Positions 1 through 6,856 of a DNA stretch of 39,808 nucleotides are shown piece after piece. Source of the DNA: a virus; IMG/VR virus record IMGVR_UViG_3300046001_005293, positions 1-39,808 of that record. One strand, written 5' to 3'. Under the pieces are notes generated by a model. The model saw only the letters and a program-made list of their open reading frames with translations, was not told the DNA's origin and did not search any database. Numbering within the stretch: position 1 is the first letter of the stretch; the number at the start of each line of letters is the position of its first letter. The position numbers and the translations under genes are program-made.

Positions 1-68
1 TCCATATCGCAGTATATTTGATATTGGGGTGCTTTAATTTCATTTAATAAATCTATTAATTTAATCAT
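1..68 (-). CDS. Partial CDS, N-terminus with capsid-targeting-like peptide
   Basis: Only the first 22 codons lie in the window; the rest continues past the left edge. The protein begins MIKLIDLLNEIKAPQYQIYC. The first ten residues closely match the starts of three other proteins here (at 518, 922 and 5714) and end in L-N-E, which fits the (L/I)-x-E cleavage rule of the T4 gp21 prohead protease. Start is the ATG at 66-68, 27 nt after the stop of the preceding gene. Inferred to be a head-packaged or virion protein; the function of the body cannot be seen. Confidence 0.7.
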   Translation of the reverse strand, partial: MIKLIDLLNEIKAPQYQIYCDM

Positions 69-95
69 TTATATTTGTCTGTAACTTCTGTGTTT

Positions 96-518
96 TTATA
101 TGGTTTTGTTATCTGTAATTGGACCTCCAACAACCCAAGCATCACAAGTTCTAGCGGCAGCGCATTTGAATTTTAAAAATCTACAGTACCCTAATTTACC
201 AGCTTCAATAACATCAAATGGATCTTCTGATCCTCCATCAGTTCCAATTCCTTTAGCAATACAATCTAATGTTTTTTCTGTAATATCAAAAGCAGCACAG
301 TTACCACATAGAGATTGTTTAGCTTCATCTACATTATCTAATTGCCACATTTGTGCCTTTCTATCCCAAAATTTATCATTAGGTAAATTTGGATTTAAAG
401 GACCATATCCTTGGTTTTCAATAGCACTTTGTCTATTTTTTAAATTAAGATTAATATCTTGAGTTGATTCAGGACATTTACCTTCAATTTCTTTTAATAT
501 ATCAGTTAATCTTATCAT
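96..518 (-). CDS. Cys-rich small protein with capsid-targeting-like N-terminus
   Basis: 140 aa. Residues 1-10 (MIRLTDILKE) match the shared MIKLxDLLxE leader with an L-K-E site. The body has six cysteines at about 71, 74, 86, 112, 119 and 125, in CGNCAAF, LDC, GYC and KCAAARTC contexts, which suggests a metal centre or disulfide-bonded fold. I remember similar proteins as common hypotheticals in marine phages, and the Cys spacing loosely recalls high-potential iron-sulfur proteins, but that is not established here. The ATG overlaps the stop of the upstream gene (ATGA), so the two are probably translationally coupled. Function unknown; internal head protein is an inference. Confidence 0.85.
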   Translation of the reverse strand: MIRLTDILKEIEGKCPESTQDINLNLKNRQSAIENQGYGPLNPNLPNDKFWDRKAQMWQLDNVDEAKQSLCGNCAAFDITEKTLDCIAKGIGTDGGSEDPFDVIEAGKLGYCRFLKFKCAAARTCDAWVVGGPITDNKTI

Positions 519-922
519 TTTTTAAATTTTACTTTTGCTTTATCTGTATTAGGTACAAACTGTTTATTAGATGCTGTTTTTTTACGAGATGTAGCAGCGC
601 GTTCTGCTTTAGTTAAACTATTTGCTTTAGCACGAGGTAAACAACGAGTTGTTTTATTACCCTTTTTCATTGTACCACAAGGACCAGTTATATTACCTGC
701 TGTATCAATACGAACCCAATCTTCTTTTGTAAACCAATCATGAAGTGATTCATCTAAATCATCTTCTTTCATTAATCCTTTACATACTTTAACAGCACGT
801 CCAGATAAATAAGCAGATGGTTTCTCACCAGCATTTATTCGGCGATCATAGTAAGCTTTACCCTTTGGACATAGCTTTTTTTCTAGTAAAATATCTTGTA
901 GTATTTCTAAAAGTTTTATCAT
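515..922 (-). CDS. DUF5872-like small basic protein, candidate internal head protein
   Basis: 135 aa from the ATG at 920-922. A longer reading would need a TTG start, and the ATG gives a TAATG junction with the upstream stop. The N-terminus MIKLLEILQDILLE resembles the shared leader with an L-L-E site. The middle (WFTKEDWVRIDTAGNITGPC, then RCLPRAKANSLTKAERAAT) matches my memory of DUF5872, a family seen in phages and large DNA viruses. The C-terminus is Lys/Arg-rich, as expected for a DNA-binding internal protein. Molecular function is unknown. The family call is fairly firm; the packaging role is inferred. Confidence 0.85.
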   Translation of the reverse strand: MIKLLEILQDILLEKKLCPKGKAYYDRRINAGEKPSAYLSGRAVKVCKGLMKEDDLDESLHDWFTKEDWVRIDTAGNITGPCGTMKKGNKTTRCLPRAKANSLTKAERAATSRKKTASNKQFVPNTDKAKVKFKK

Positions 923-1521
923 TACCAATATCCTGAAAAGGTTGTTTTAAATCCTAATATTTTAGCGTAGCGGGGTAAACGACAGGACCAATATGATGCT
1001 TTAGTTCTATCTTTTTTATTTTTACAATCGTGACGAGCAGCAAATGCTTGACGTGCTTTTGGGTTGTTTAGTTTTGCTGAGAGTCCTGTTGTATCACCGA
1101 ATGATACTTTTTTAACTTTATCTCCGTCTTTAACATAAACATAGAATTTTTTAGATCCACCACGCTTTGGTTTACCTATTTCTACTTTTTTACCCTTAAA
1201 TTCAGCCTCGTTAATTAATTCATCAAGTGATATAGGATAATCAAGTGGTACTTTAACACCATTATAATCACCATATTCACCAATATTTGATTCAAGTAAC
1301 TCCGCATCGTCTTCAACAACAGAAAGAGCACCTATGTTATATAGTTCTCTAGCTTCTCTAAATAAGGCAAAATAATTTGATGATAAAGGGCGGTATATGT
1401 TATGAATCAACATTTGTCCTTCTTGTACATGATACCGCAATCCTTCAGAAAGTAAAATATCGTTTTTACCTTCGTTAAGCATTACTTTAGGACCATTACA
1501 GTTACAATCTTCGTTAAGCAT
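922..1521 (-). CDS. Phage structural-type protein with KKFYVYV / YWSC domain
   Basis: 199 aa. The N-terminal half is acidic and contains several L-N-E or L-x-E tripeptides (MLNE, VMLNE, ILLSE), possible prohead-protease sites. The C-terminal part from about residue 125 reads KKFYVYVKDGDKVKKVSFGD, followed by ARHDCKNKKDRTKASYWSC. I recall this module from many T4-like marine phage head-region proteins of uncertain role. A TATTTATA box lies 21 nt upstream of the ATG and the gene starts a small cluster with 515-922. Probably virion-associated; exact function unknown. Confidence 0.85.
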   Translation of the reverse strand: MLNEDCNCNGPKVMLNEGKNDILLSEGLRYHVQEGQMLIHNIYRPLSSNYFALFREARELYNIGALSVVEDDAELLESNIGEYGDYNGVKVPLDYPISLDELINEAEFKGKKVEIGKPKRGGSKKFYVYVKDGDKVKKVSFGDTTGLSAKLNNPKARQAFAARHDCKNKKDRTKASYWSCRLPRYAKILGFKTTFSGYW

Positions 1522-1542
1522 AAAATAATGTAATTAATTAAG

Positions 1543-1550
1543 TATAAATA
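1543..1550 (-). promoter_or_regulatory. TATTTATA box (candidate late promoter)
   Basis: Coding-strand TATTTATA, 21 nt before the ATG at 1521. No TTTG at a suitable distance upstream. One of nine such boxes placed in gene gaps. Confidence 0.5.
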
Positions 1551-2120
1551 TTAACTTTCCGTTATATCTTTTATTTTTTGTAATTTATCTAATATAAATT
1601 GTTTTACTTCAGTCCTATCAATACCATTACCTGACCAATTTTGGATAGTGCCATCTTCCATAGCATATGATTCGTTTATCATATCATCTAAAAATTGATC
1701 TAATCCAGATTCTATATTAGTAGCTGTATATCGAGCGTTATTTAAAATCATATTACGCTCATATTCTTCATATTCGCCTTTCATTTTTAAATCACTTTCC
1801 ATATCAGTAACACAATGTAAACACATTTGATGAATACCATACATTTTAATGTCTAAACGATGATTCATAGATTTAGAACATTTAGGACAAAGTAAAGGTG
1901 TAGCCGCAGATTCTACTTTTCTAACATTACGTTTAATACCGTTTTTAAGAGTCCATGTACGTCCGTTTTCTTCCCACACATCTCCTTCTTCATGTAGTTC
2001 TTCTATTTTAGTATAACCAACAGACGTTACTGTTTTATCGCCTGTTTTTTTAGTTATTATATTTCGCATACGCTGTAAATCGCGTTCGCTAAATTGTTTT
2101 TTTAATTGTGTTTCTTTCAT
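1551..2120 (-). CDS. Conserved phage protein with zinc-ribbon CxxC pairs
   Basis: 189 aa. Residues about 78-104 hold two cysteine pairs, CPKCSK and CLHC, about 20 residues apart, typical of a zinc ribbon. The N-terminal part (ERDLQRMRNIITKK, then GDVWEENGRTWTLKNGIKRN) and the charged helical C-terminus resemble a widespread hypothetical of T4-like phages. Its ATG overlaps the stop of the metallopeptidase gene by 4 nt (ATGA), so the two are probably co-translated. Function unknown; nucleic-acid or protein binding through the ribbon is the simplest guess. Confidence 0.85.
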   Translation of the reverse strand: MKETQLKKQFSERDLQRMRNIITKKTGDKTVTSVGYTKIEELHEEGDVWEENGRTWTLKNGIKRNVRKVESAATPLLCPKCSKSMNHRLDIKMYGIHQMCLHCVTDMESDLKMKGEYEEYERNMILNNARYTATNIESGLDQFLDDMINESYAMEDGTIQNWSGNGIDRTEVKQFILDKLQKIKDITES

Positions 2121-2938
2121 AACTGGGGTTTGTTGTATATTGCGATTATATTTTCACCCTCACTAGTTTTTGCTTCAAATGAGTATTTAGAGGGTAAGGA
2201 ATTTTTCATATATGCTGAGACTAGATTAAATCTTCGTTTATCTATTGGCACAATATAAATCATGTAAAAATTGGGATTACGTTTCATAAAGTCTAATGTA
2301 ATTTTCATTACAGTAGCATTAATTTGTAATGGTTTTCCTTCTTGGGTATCCTCATACTGGGCGCCTAAAGGTTTATTTGTAGTAAGATATACTCTCTCGT
2401 ATGTGCTTTCACCATCAGGAATAAATTTTACTTTATATTCGTTTAATTTAATTTTTTTTTCTTCGTCTTTATATGTACTAAAAGTATATTCATTATTTTT
2501 ACCCCCAATGTATGTAATTCTATCATCAGGTAACGCCTTACTTAAATCATCTCCTAATTCAGTAATTAAATGCTCAAATAAACTAGGTTTTTCTTGAGCA
2601 AAATTACGCATAATAATAGCTGCTCTAGAATTTGCTTCATTTTCAATATCACTACCCGTTTTACCGTCACCGGGATTTAAACGCCCAGTAACATCTTGTT
2701 TGTAATGAACTAATTCATGAGCTAGTGTTCTAAATATATCAGCAGGGTGTCGTTTGGCTATTACTATTTCAATAGATTGATCTCCAGTAGAATAACCGCC
2801 CCAAGATTTTCTTGAGACGGCATCTTCTGATTTGTTTGATAATTTTATATTAGGTAAAGAATCTAATTTAAGTTCTTTCATAACATGTCTCATGAACTCT
2901 TTAACTAATTCTTTATTTAATGAAGATTTATTTTCCAT
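2117..2938 (-). CDS. HExxH zinc metallopeptidase with extra C-terminal domain
   Basis: 273 aa. Residues 73-84 read AHELVHYKQDVT, giving the zinc-binding H74-E75-xx-H78. A likely third ligand is the Glu in ENEANSRA at about 101. This matches the gluzincin-like metallopeptidases common in phages. Residues 140-273 form a second domain not needed for peptidase activity (IINA-type beta strands, then KITLDFMKRNPNFYMIYIVP), which I recall as a stand-alone phage protein. A TATTTATA box sits 22 nt before the ATG. Substrate unknown; possibly virion maturation or host protein turnover. Confidence 0.85.
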   Translation of the reverse strand: MENKSSLNKELVKEFMRHVMKELKLDSLPNIKLSNKSEDAVSRKSWGGYSTGDQSIEIVIAKRHPADIFRTLAHELVHYKQDVTGRLNPGDGKTGSDIENEANSRAAIIMRNFAQEKPSLFEHLITELGDDLSKALPDDRITYIGGKNNEYTFSTYKDEEKKIKLNEYKVKFIPDGESTYERVYLTTNKPLGAQYEDTQEGKPLQINATVMKITLDFMKRNPNFYMIYIVPIDKRRFNLVSAYMKNSLPSKYSFEAKTSEGENIIAIYNKPQL

Positions 2939-2960
2939 TTAGTGTGTAGTAATTGCTACA

Positions 2961-2968
2961 TATAAATA
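2961..2968 (-). promoter_or_regulatory. TATTTATA box (candidate late promoter)
   Basis: Coding-strand GATATTTATA context, 22 nt before the metallopeptidase ATG at 2938. No -33 element seen. Confidence 0.5.
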
Positions 2969-2977
2969 TCTACGGAA

Positions 2978-3763
2978 CTATTCTATCTTACAAGTCGTTG
3001 GTAATGTTTCAGTTACCGGCTTTGCGTCAGGATTTTCTAATTTGTAAATATCATATATCTTAAGAAACATTTCAAAATTTCTATCAATTTCATCTACTTC
3101 TTTTAATTGCCACCCCTTACCTTGAACTTTTTTACCGCTTTTATCTTCACCACGAGTAGCTGCTTTTAACCATAAAATACCTGTTCGTTCAATTTTCTCA
3201 TCGTGAGTTTCGTTCCACGCTTTAGCGTATGATGCTAATTGTAAGTCCATAGACGTATGTAATGAATTAGATGTTTTATTATCTAATAACCATAGTTGTC
3301 CGTTCAAACGACAAACAATATCTGTTGTACCTGCGTATTCATGTTCATCTGAAAATAAATGGTATTCTGTTACTACTAATTCTGGCTTGTGTATGTTCCA
3401 AAAGTTAGCGAATTTTAAAATCATTTTCCAAACATCAAGAGAATATTTAGCATTACCCCATTCATCTAACCAATTAATTTCGGCACCATTTAAAAAATCA
3501 TCAATTGCGTTGTGTACTTGAGTACCTTCGGCTGCTGCTTTAGAGGCAATAATATCTGAATTGTGTCCTACGTCCTTTAACCAAGCATGAAAGAATTGGT
3601 TTTTAGGGAAATAATTAAGGATGCTGGATACAGAAGGGTAATATTTGTCATTACGTCGGTAAAAACGTTGGTCTAAAACGTTAATTTGTTTGTTATCGGC
3701 ACTGTATTCTACAATACGTTTGATCTTAGGATCTTTAATAACATTGGCATTTTTGTCTATCAT
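2978..3763 (-). CDS. PD-(D/E)XK nuclease of the RecB/Cas4-like type
   Basis: 261 aa. The motifs appear in the expected order: SVSSIL near residue 44, GTQVH with H84, a Glu near 133, AGTTD with D148, LLDNKTS with D161 and K163, and DLQLASYAKAW with Q175. Together they give the RecB-type PD-(D/E)XK active site and QxxxY motif. Such proteins are 5'-3' or 3'-5' exonucleases used in phage recombination and replication. The ATG overlaps the primase stop (ATGA), which couples the two genes. No iron-sulfur cysteine cluster is visible, so it is not a classical Cas4. Confidence 0.87.
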   Translation of the reverse strand: MIDKNANVIKDPKIKRIVEYSADNKQINVLDQRFYRRNDKYYPSVSSILNYFPKNQFFHAWLKDVGHNSDIIASKAAAEGTQVHNAIDDFLNGAEINWLDEWGNAKYSLDVWKMILKFANFWNIHKPELVVTEYHLFSDEHEYAGTTDIVCRLNGQLWLLDNKTSNSLHTSMDLQLASYAKAWNETHDEKIERTGILWLKAATRGEDKSGKKVQGKGWQLKEVDEIDRNFEMFLKIYDIYKLENPDAKPVTETLPTTCKIE

Positions 3764-4719
3764 ATTAATTCTATTTTTTTACTAATTAAGGCGGAGAATG
3801 TAAGTGGCTGGGTTTGTTCAATAATATCTAAAAAATGGGTGAAACCGATTTCATTAGCGTCTTTACCGTCTAATTCTACTAGGTAAACTTCTTTACCATA
3901 TGATAATAATTTTTCACAATGTTTGATTGCATCTTTTAAAGCATCATTATCTAGGGCAATATATACTTTTTGTACTTGGGAACCAACAATCTTCTTCATT
4001 AATTCCTCTGATATGGTCTTGCCAAATAATGGTATAACGTTACGTTTAATAGTTAAAGCATCAAATATACCTTCAACCAAAATAAGTGGAACATTCCAAT
4101 TTATATAATACTCCCAGCCAATAATATTTCTACCAGCGGGTGGATTTTTATATTTTTGAGGTTCATCAGAACGATAGGTTCTAGTGCTAAAATAATTTAG
4201 GGTACCATGTTCATCGTAAGAAGGAACAACAACACGATGGGCGAAATTGCCGCTAGCGCAAAACCCAATATTATACTTTAAAACATCATTCTCCGTGATA
4301 CCACGTTGTTTTAAAAATTTGATTGCGTGTTTAGCTTCAATAGCAGACATTCCGTCCATTTGAGCGGCGAGCGAAAGAGAAATAAATTCCTTAGGTAACG
4401 AGAGGGCATTAATAACAATTTCTTGCTTAGTACCCGGTTTAATTAAGGAATATAGTTCTTGGATTTTATGTTGTGGTGCCTTTAATTTTTTAAACAAGGA
4501 AGACACGGTTTTACCCTTTTCATCACACGACCAACAATGCCAAGGATTTTCCTTTTTATCATTAGTGCGTACTTGTAGTTCTAATTTCGGTTTAGAGTGA
4601 TGGCAAAACGGACAACTAAATGCGGCGTTGTTGCGAGCGGTAGACCGTCCCTTTCCTAATACCGATTCTATCAACGTTAATAACATTTTCTCCCTTATTC
4701 CCTCTTCTCTTATTTCCAT
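3760..4719 (-). CDS. DNA primase, gp61/DnaG-like
   Basis: 319 aa, close to T4 gp61 in length (about 340). An N-terminal zinc-binding domain has CPFCHH (C36, C39, H41) and CWSC (C62, C65). A TOPRIM domain follows, with the LVEGIFDA glutamate at 215 and the ALDNDA aspartates at 257 and 259. It makes RNA primers for lagging-strand synthesis together with the replicative helicase, which is not in this window. An alternative start at codon 12 (MLLTLIESVL) is possible. The gene lies upstream of and overlaps the nuclease gene, so replication and recombination functions share a late-side operon. Confidence 0.92.
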   Translation of the reverse strand: MEIREEGIREKMLLTLIESVLGKGRSTARNNAAFSCPFCHHSKPKLELQVRTNDKKENPWHCWSCDEKGKTVSSLFKKLKAPQHKIQELYSLIKPGTKQEIVINALSLPKEFISLSLAAQMDGMSAIEAKHAIKFLKQRGITENDVLKYNIGFCASGNFAHRVVVPSYDEHGTLNYFSTRTYRSDEPQKYKNPPAGRNIIGWEYYINWNVPLILVEGIFDALTIKRNVIPLFGKTISEELMKKIVGSQVQKVYIALDNDALKDAIKHCEKLLSYGKEVYLVELDGKDANEIGFTHFLDIIEQTQPLTFSALISKKIELI

Positions 4720-4783
4720 TTTTTACTGTTTTACAAACCTGTAGGGTAAAGGTAATGGAAATTTCTGCGGGAGCCAAGCAATA

Positions 4784-5212
4784 TTAAATAAAATCTCGAC
4801 GAAAGAATTTAGCTAGTATGTTGTCATTATATGAATTAGCACCTAATAAACAATCGCTTGTGCATTGGTAGTGTACTTCAAAGTAAGTAAGTTGTTTTTT
4901 GGTTTTACATAAACGTAAAATAAGGCATTCAAAATGTTCTGATCCTAATTCTTTAACGTCTTGGATTAGTTCTTTATTTGAACCCCAATAATCTTTCCAA
5001 TTACTTTCTTTAATAACTAATTTAGTTGAGGGTTTTTTACCACGAGCTGTGGGTAGTGCGGCTAATTCTTTCTTACCTAATTTAACATTAGTATTATGGA
5101 AGAATGATTTCTTTCCAATATAGAATTTTCCATTTGTCAGGTTTGTAATTTTATAAACAAAGCCTGTGTAGTCTTCGGGGTTATAAGTATCCCCGCATAT
5201 CCATTTATTCAT
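4784..5212 (-). CDS. GIY-YIG domain endonuclease, free-standing
   Basis: 142 aa. The signature is split as GFVYKITN (residues 18-25) and KFYIGKK (31-37), followed by a lysine-rich segment and WKDYWGSN (73-80). The candidate catalytic Glu is in TYFEVHYQ (about 109-116). This matches small GIY-YIG proteins of T4-like phages, some of which act as homing endonucleases or genome-processing nucleases. There is no zinc-finger or DNA-recognition tail, so target specificity cannot be judged. It sits between structural genes and the primase, with 16 nt to the upstream gene. Confidence 0.85.
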   Translation of the reverse strand: MNKWICGDTYNPEDYTGFVYKITNLTNGKFYIGKKSFFHNTNVKLGKKELAALPTARGKKPSTKLVIKESNWKDYWGSNKELIQDVKELGSEHFECLILRLCKTKKQLTYFEVHYQCTSDCLLGANSYNDNILAKFFRRDFI

Positions 5213-5228
5213 AACAATTTATTTTATT

Positions 5229-5714
5229 TTATATATCAAAGGACACATATTTTTTAGTGTCTGGGTTGTATTTGTAGAATTTAAAATTTTTAATATCTCT
5301 AAATTCAGGTTTTAATATTCCTATATTAGCACTTTTTTTAAATGAAATTCTATTAGTTCTGTTTCCATTAGGTATTAATGGGTAATCTACGGTTTTCCAA
5401 TTATTAGATTCAAAATCATCACCAGGAAAAGATTTAGTTGCTTTAAATGTTATAAGATAGGGTGTACCTTCGGTTCCAATATACAATTTTCCTCTATAAA
5501 AATTAGGAGAATTTTGATTTTGCTTATTAGCAGACAACCCAGAATTGATTTCATATGAAAAGTCACTAGCATCTTCATTAATACCCCAAAATGCTTTAGC
5601 TTTTCTAATTGCTTCAATAGTTTCAGGTCGATTAGTTACATGAGTCCAAGTGTTAGAATCATCACGGTAAACTTCTCCTGCTATTTCGTTTAATAAATCT
5701 ACTAGTTTAATCAT
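5229..5714 (-). CDS. Unknown protein with capsid-targeting-like N-terminus
   Basis: 161 aa. It begins MIKLVDLLNE, the best copy of the N-terminal peptide shared with the proteins at 68, 518 and 922, with an L-N-E site before Ile11. The mature part would be about 150 residues of mixed charge, with YRGKLYIGTEGTPYLITF near the middle and a basic, aromatic C-terminus. I recognise no enzymatic motif. One nucleotide separates it from the upstream gene, so it is co-translated with virion genes. An injected or internal head protein is an inference from the leader only. Confidence 0.8.
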   Translation of the reverse strand: MIKLVDLLNEIAGEVYRDDSNTWTHVTNRPETIEAIRKAKAFWGINEDASDFSYEINSGLSANKQNQNSPNFYRGKLYIGTEGTPYLITFKATKSFPGDDFESNNWKTVDYPLIPNGNRTNRISFKKSANIGILKPEFRDIKNFKFYKYNPDTKKYVSFDI

Positions 5715-5715
5715 C

Positions 5716-6063
5716 TTATTTATCGTATCTAATTACAAACGTCATGTCTGTGTTTTGTGATAGTGGTAATGGTTGCCCTAATTTAGCTACTGCTAATAAG
5801 GTATTTTCTTCATTATATAAACCTATAGTTGTAACATAAGGTTCAAAATATGATGCTGTTGCAAAATCTTTTACTTCTGGTAGTGGTGTATTTAATGATT
5901 GAGACATAAAATTACTACCTGATTGTAAATTATTCTTTAATAATGTTGGATTGTACGAAAGATTAAATTCATTCTCCTTAACATGACAAATCACATTTTG
6001 TTGATAAATAGTTACTTCGTTTTGGAAGGATATATTAAAACTTGGTGGCGGTGAAAATGACAT
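5716..6063 (-). CDS. Small virion-type protein sharing a C-terminal domain with 9389-10411
   Basis: 115 aa. The C-terminal 40 residues (VTTIGLYNEENTLLAVAKLG) are clearly related to the end of the 340-aa protein at 9389-10411 (ITTVGLYNDTNELLAVAKLS). The N-terminal part is short, with SFSPPPSFNISF. The shared end is probably an attachment or oligomerisation element in tail-fibre or baseplate-associated proteins; that is inference. The gene follows the adhesin genes closely (11 nt gap) and runs straight into the capsid-targeted gene at 5714. Confidence 0.8.
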   Translation of the reverse strand: MSFSPPPSFNISFQNEVTIYQQNVICHVKENEFNLSYNPTLLKNNLQSGSNFMSQSLNTPLPEVKDFATASYFEPYVTTIGLYNEENTLLAVAKLGQPLPLSQNTDMTFVIRYDK

Positions 6064-6074
6064 ATATTATAAGA

Positions 6075-6833
6075 TTAAATTCCTAAACATCCAAGATATG
6101 TAATATTTGTTATATATCCATTATCATCGATTTGACAAGCAGAAGGTAGACTTAAAAACCATGCTCCCATTGCATACCATTGATCCCCCCCAACAAGTGG
6201 ATTATAATTTCCAAAACCATCTAATCGATAAATTCTAGCCCCTACAACAATACCAGGAGGATTTACAGTATAAATCCAACCTCCATTAAACCCAAGTGTA
6301 TTAAATGTTACACAAGCTTGATAAGCCGCTGAGTCTCCTAATGTTGTTCCAAATGATGAATAATTAGGAGGAGCACTAGCAGATGGTGTTCTTGTTATAG
6401 AAGGTGTTGGTGTTGGTGAATTTGATATGTTTGATGTTCTAGATGGTGTAATCGTTACTGTTGGTGTTCTTGTTATTGATGGTGGTGGTGTAAAACTAGG
6501 AGTAACAGATGGTGTTAATGTTATTGATGGTGTTATTGATGGTGATACCGTTATTGATGGTGTTCTAGTTGGTGTAATTGATATTGATGGTGTAATAGAA
6601 GGTGATACTGAAGGGAATGGAATATTATTATCAGTAAAACAACCATAAGATACATCAAAAACATCTACAGATGATGATGGTATTCCATCGGGAAAGGTTA
6701 CTGTAAAACCATTAACTAATTCGTATTTTGGTATATTGGAAGCATATAGATTTAATCCACTGCTTCCTGATAAGTAAATATCAAAGGGACCATTAGAATT
6801 TCCTTGAGTGTAATATATTATATATGTTGGCAT
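6075..6833 (-). CDS. Adhesin or fibre protein with Pro/Thr/Ser repeat stalk
   Basis: 252 aa in three parts. Residues 1-70 form a compact domain containing GPFDIYLSGSS. Residues about 73-157 are a low-complexity stalk of TPSIT/TPSV-type repeats. Residues 158-252 form a C-terminal knob with YQACVTF, GGWIYTVNPPG, DQWYAMGAWFL and SACQIDDNGYIT. The layout (anchor, stiff stalk, knob) suggests a receptor-binding fibre. The stalk matches those of the proteins at 6857-9367 and 15240-16844. A TATTTATA box ends 8 nt before the ATG. Whether the Ser/Thr residues are glycosylated cannot be seen. Confidence 0.85.
   Translation of the reverse strand: MPTYIIYYTQGNSNGPFDIYLSGSSGLNLYASNIPKYELVNGFTVTFPDGIPSSSVDVFDVSYGCFTDNNIPFPSVSPSITPSISITPTRTPSITVSPSITPSITLTPSVTPSFTPPPSITRTPTVTITPSRTSNISNSPTPTPSITRTPSASAPPNYSSFGTTLGDSAAYQACVTFNTLGFNGGWIYTVNPPGIVVGARIYRLDGFGNYNPLVGGDQWYAMGAWFLSLPSACQIDDNGYITNITYLGCLGI
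6363..6617 (-). repeat. P/T/S stalk-coding repeat block
   Basis: Encodes residues 73-157 of the 252-aa adhesin; same unit type as the other stalks but more diverged. Confidence 0.8.
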
Positions 6834-6841
6834 ATTTTAAT

Positions 6842-6849
6842 TATAAATA
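6842..6849 (-). promoter_or_regulatory. TATTTATA box (candidate late promoter)
   Basis: Coding-strand AATATTTATA, 8 nt before the ATG of the stalked adhesin at 6833. Confidence 0.45.
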
Positions 6850-6856
6850 TTATTTA

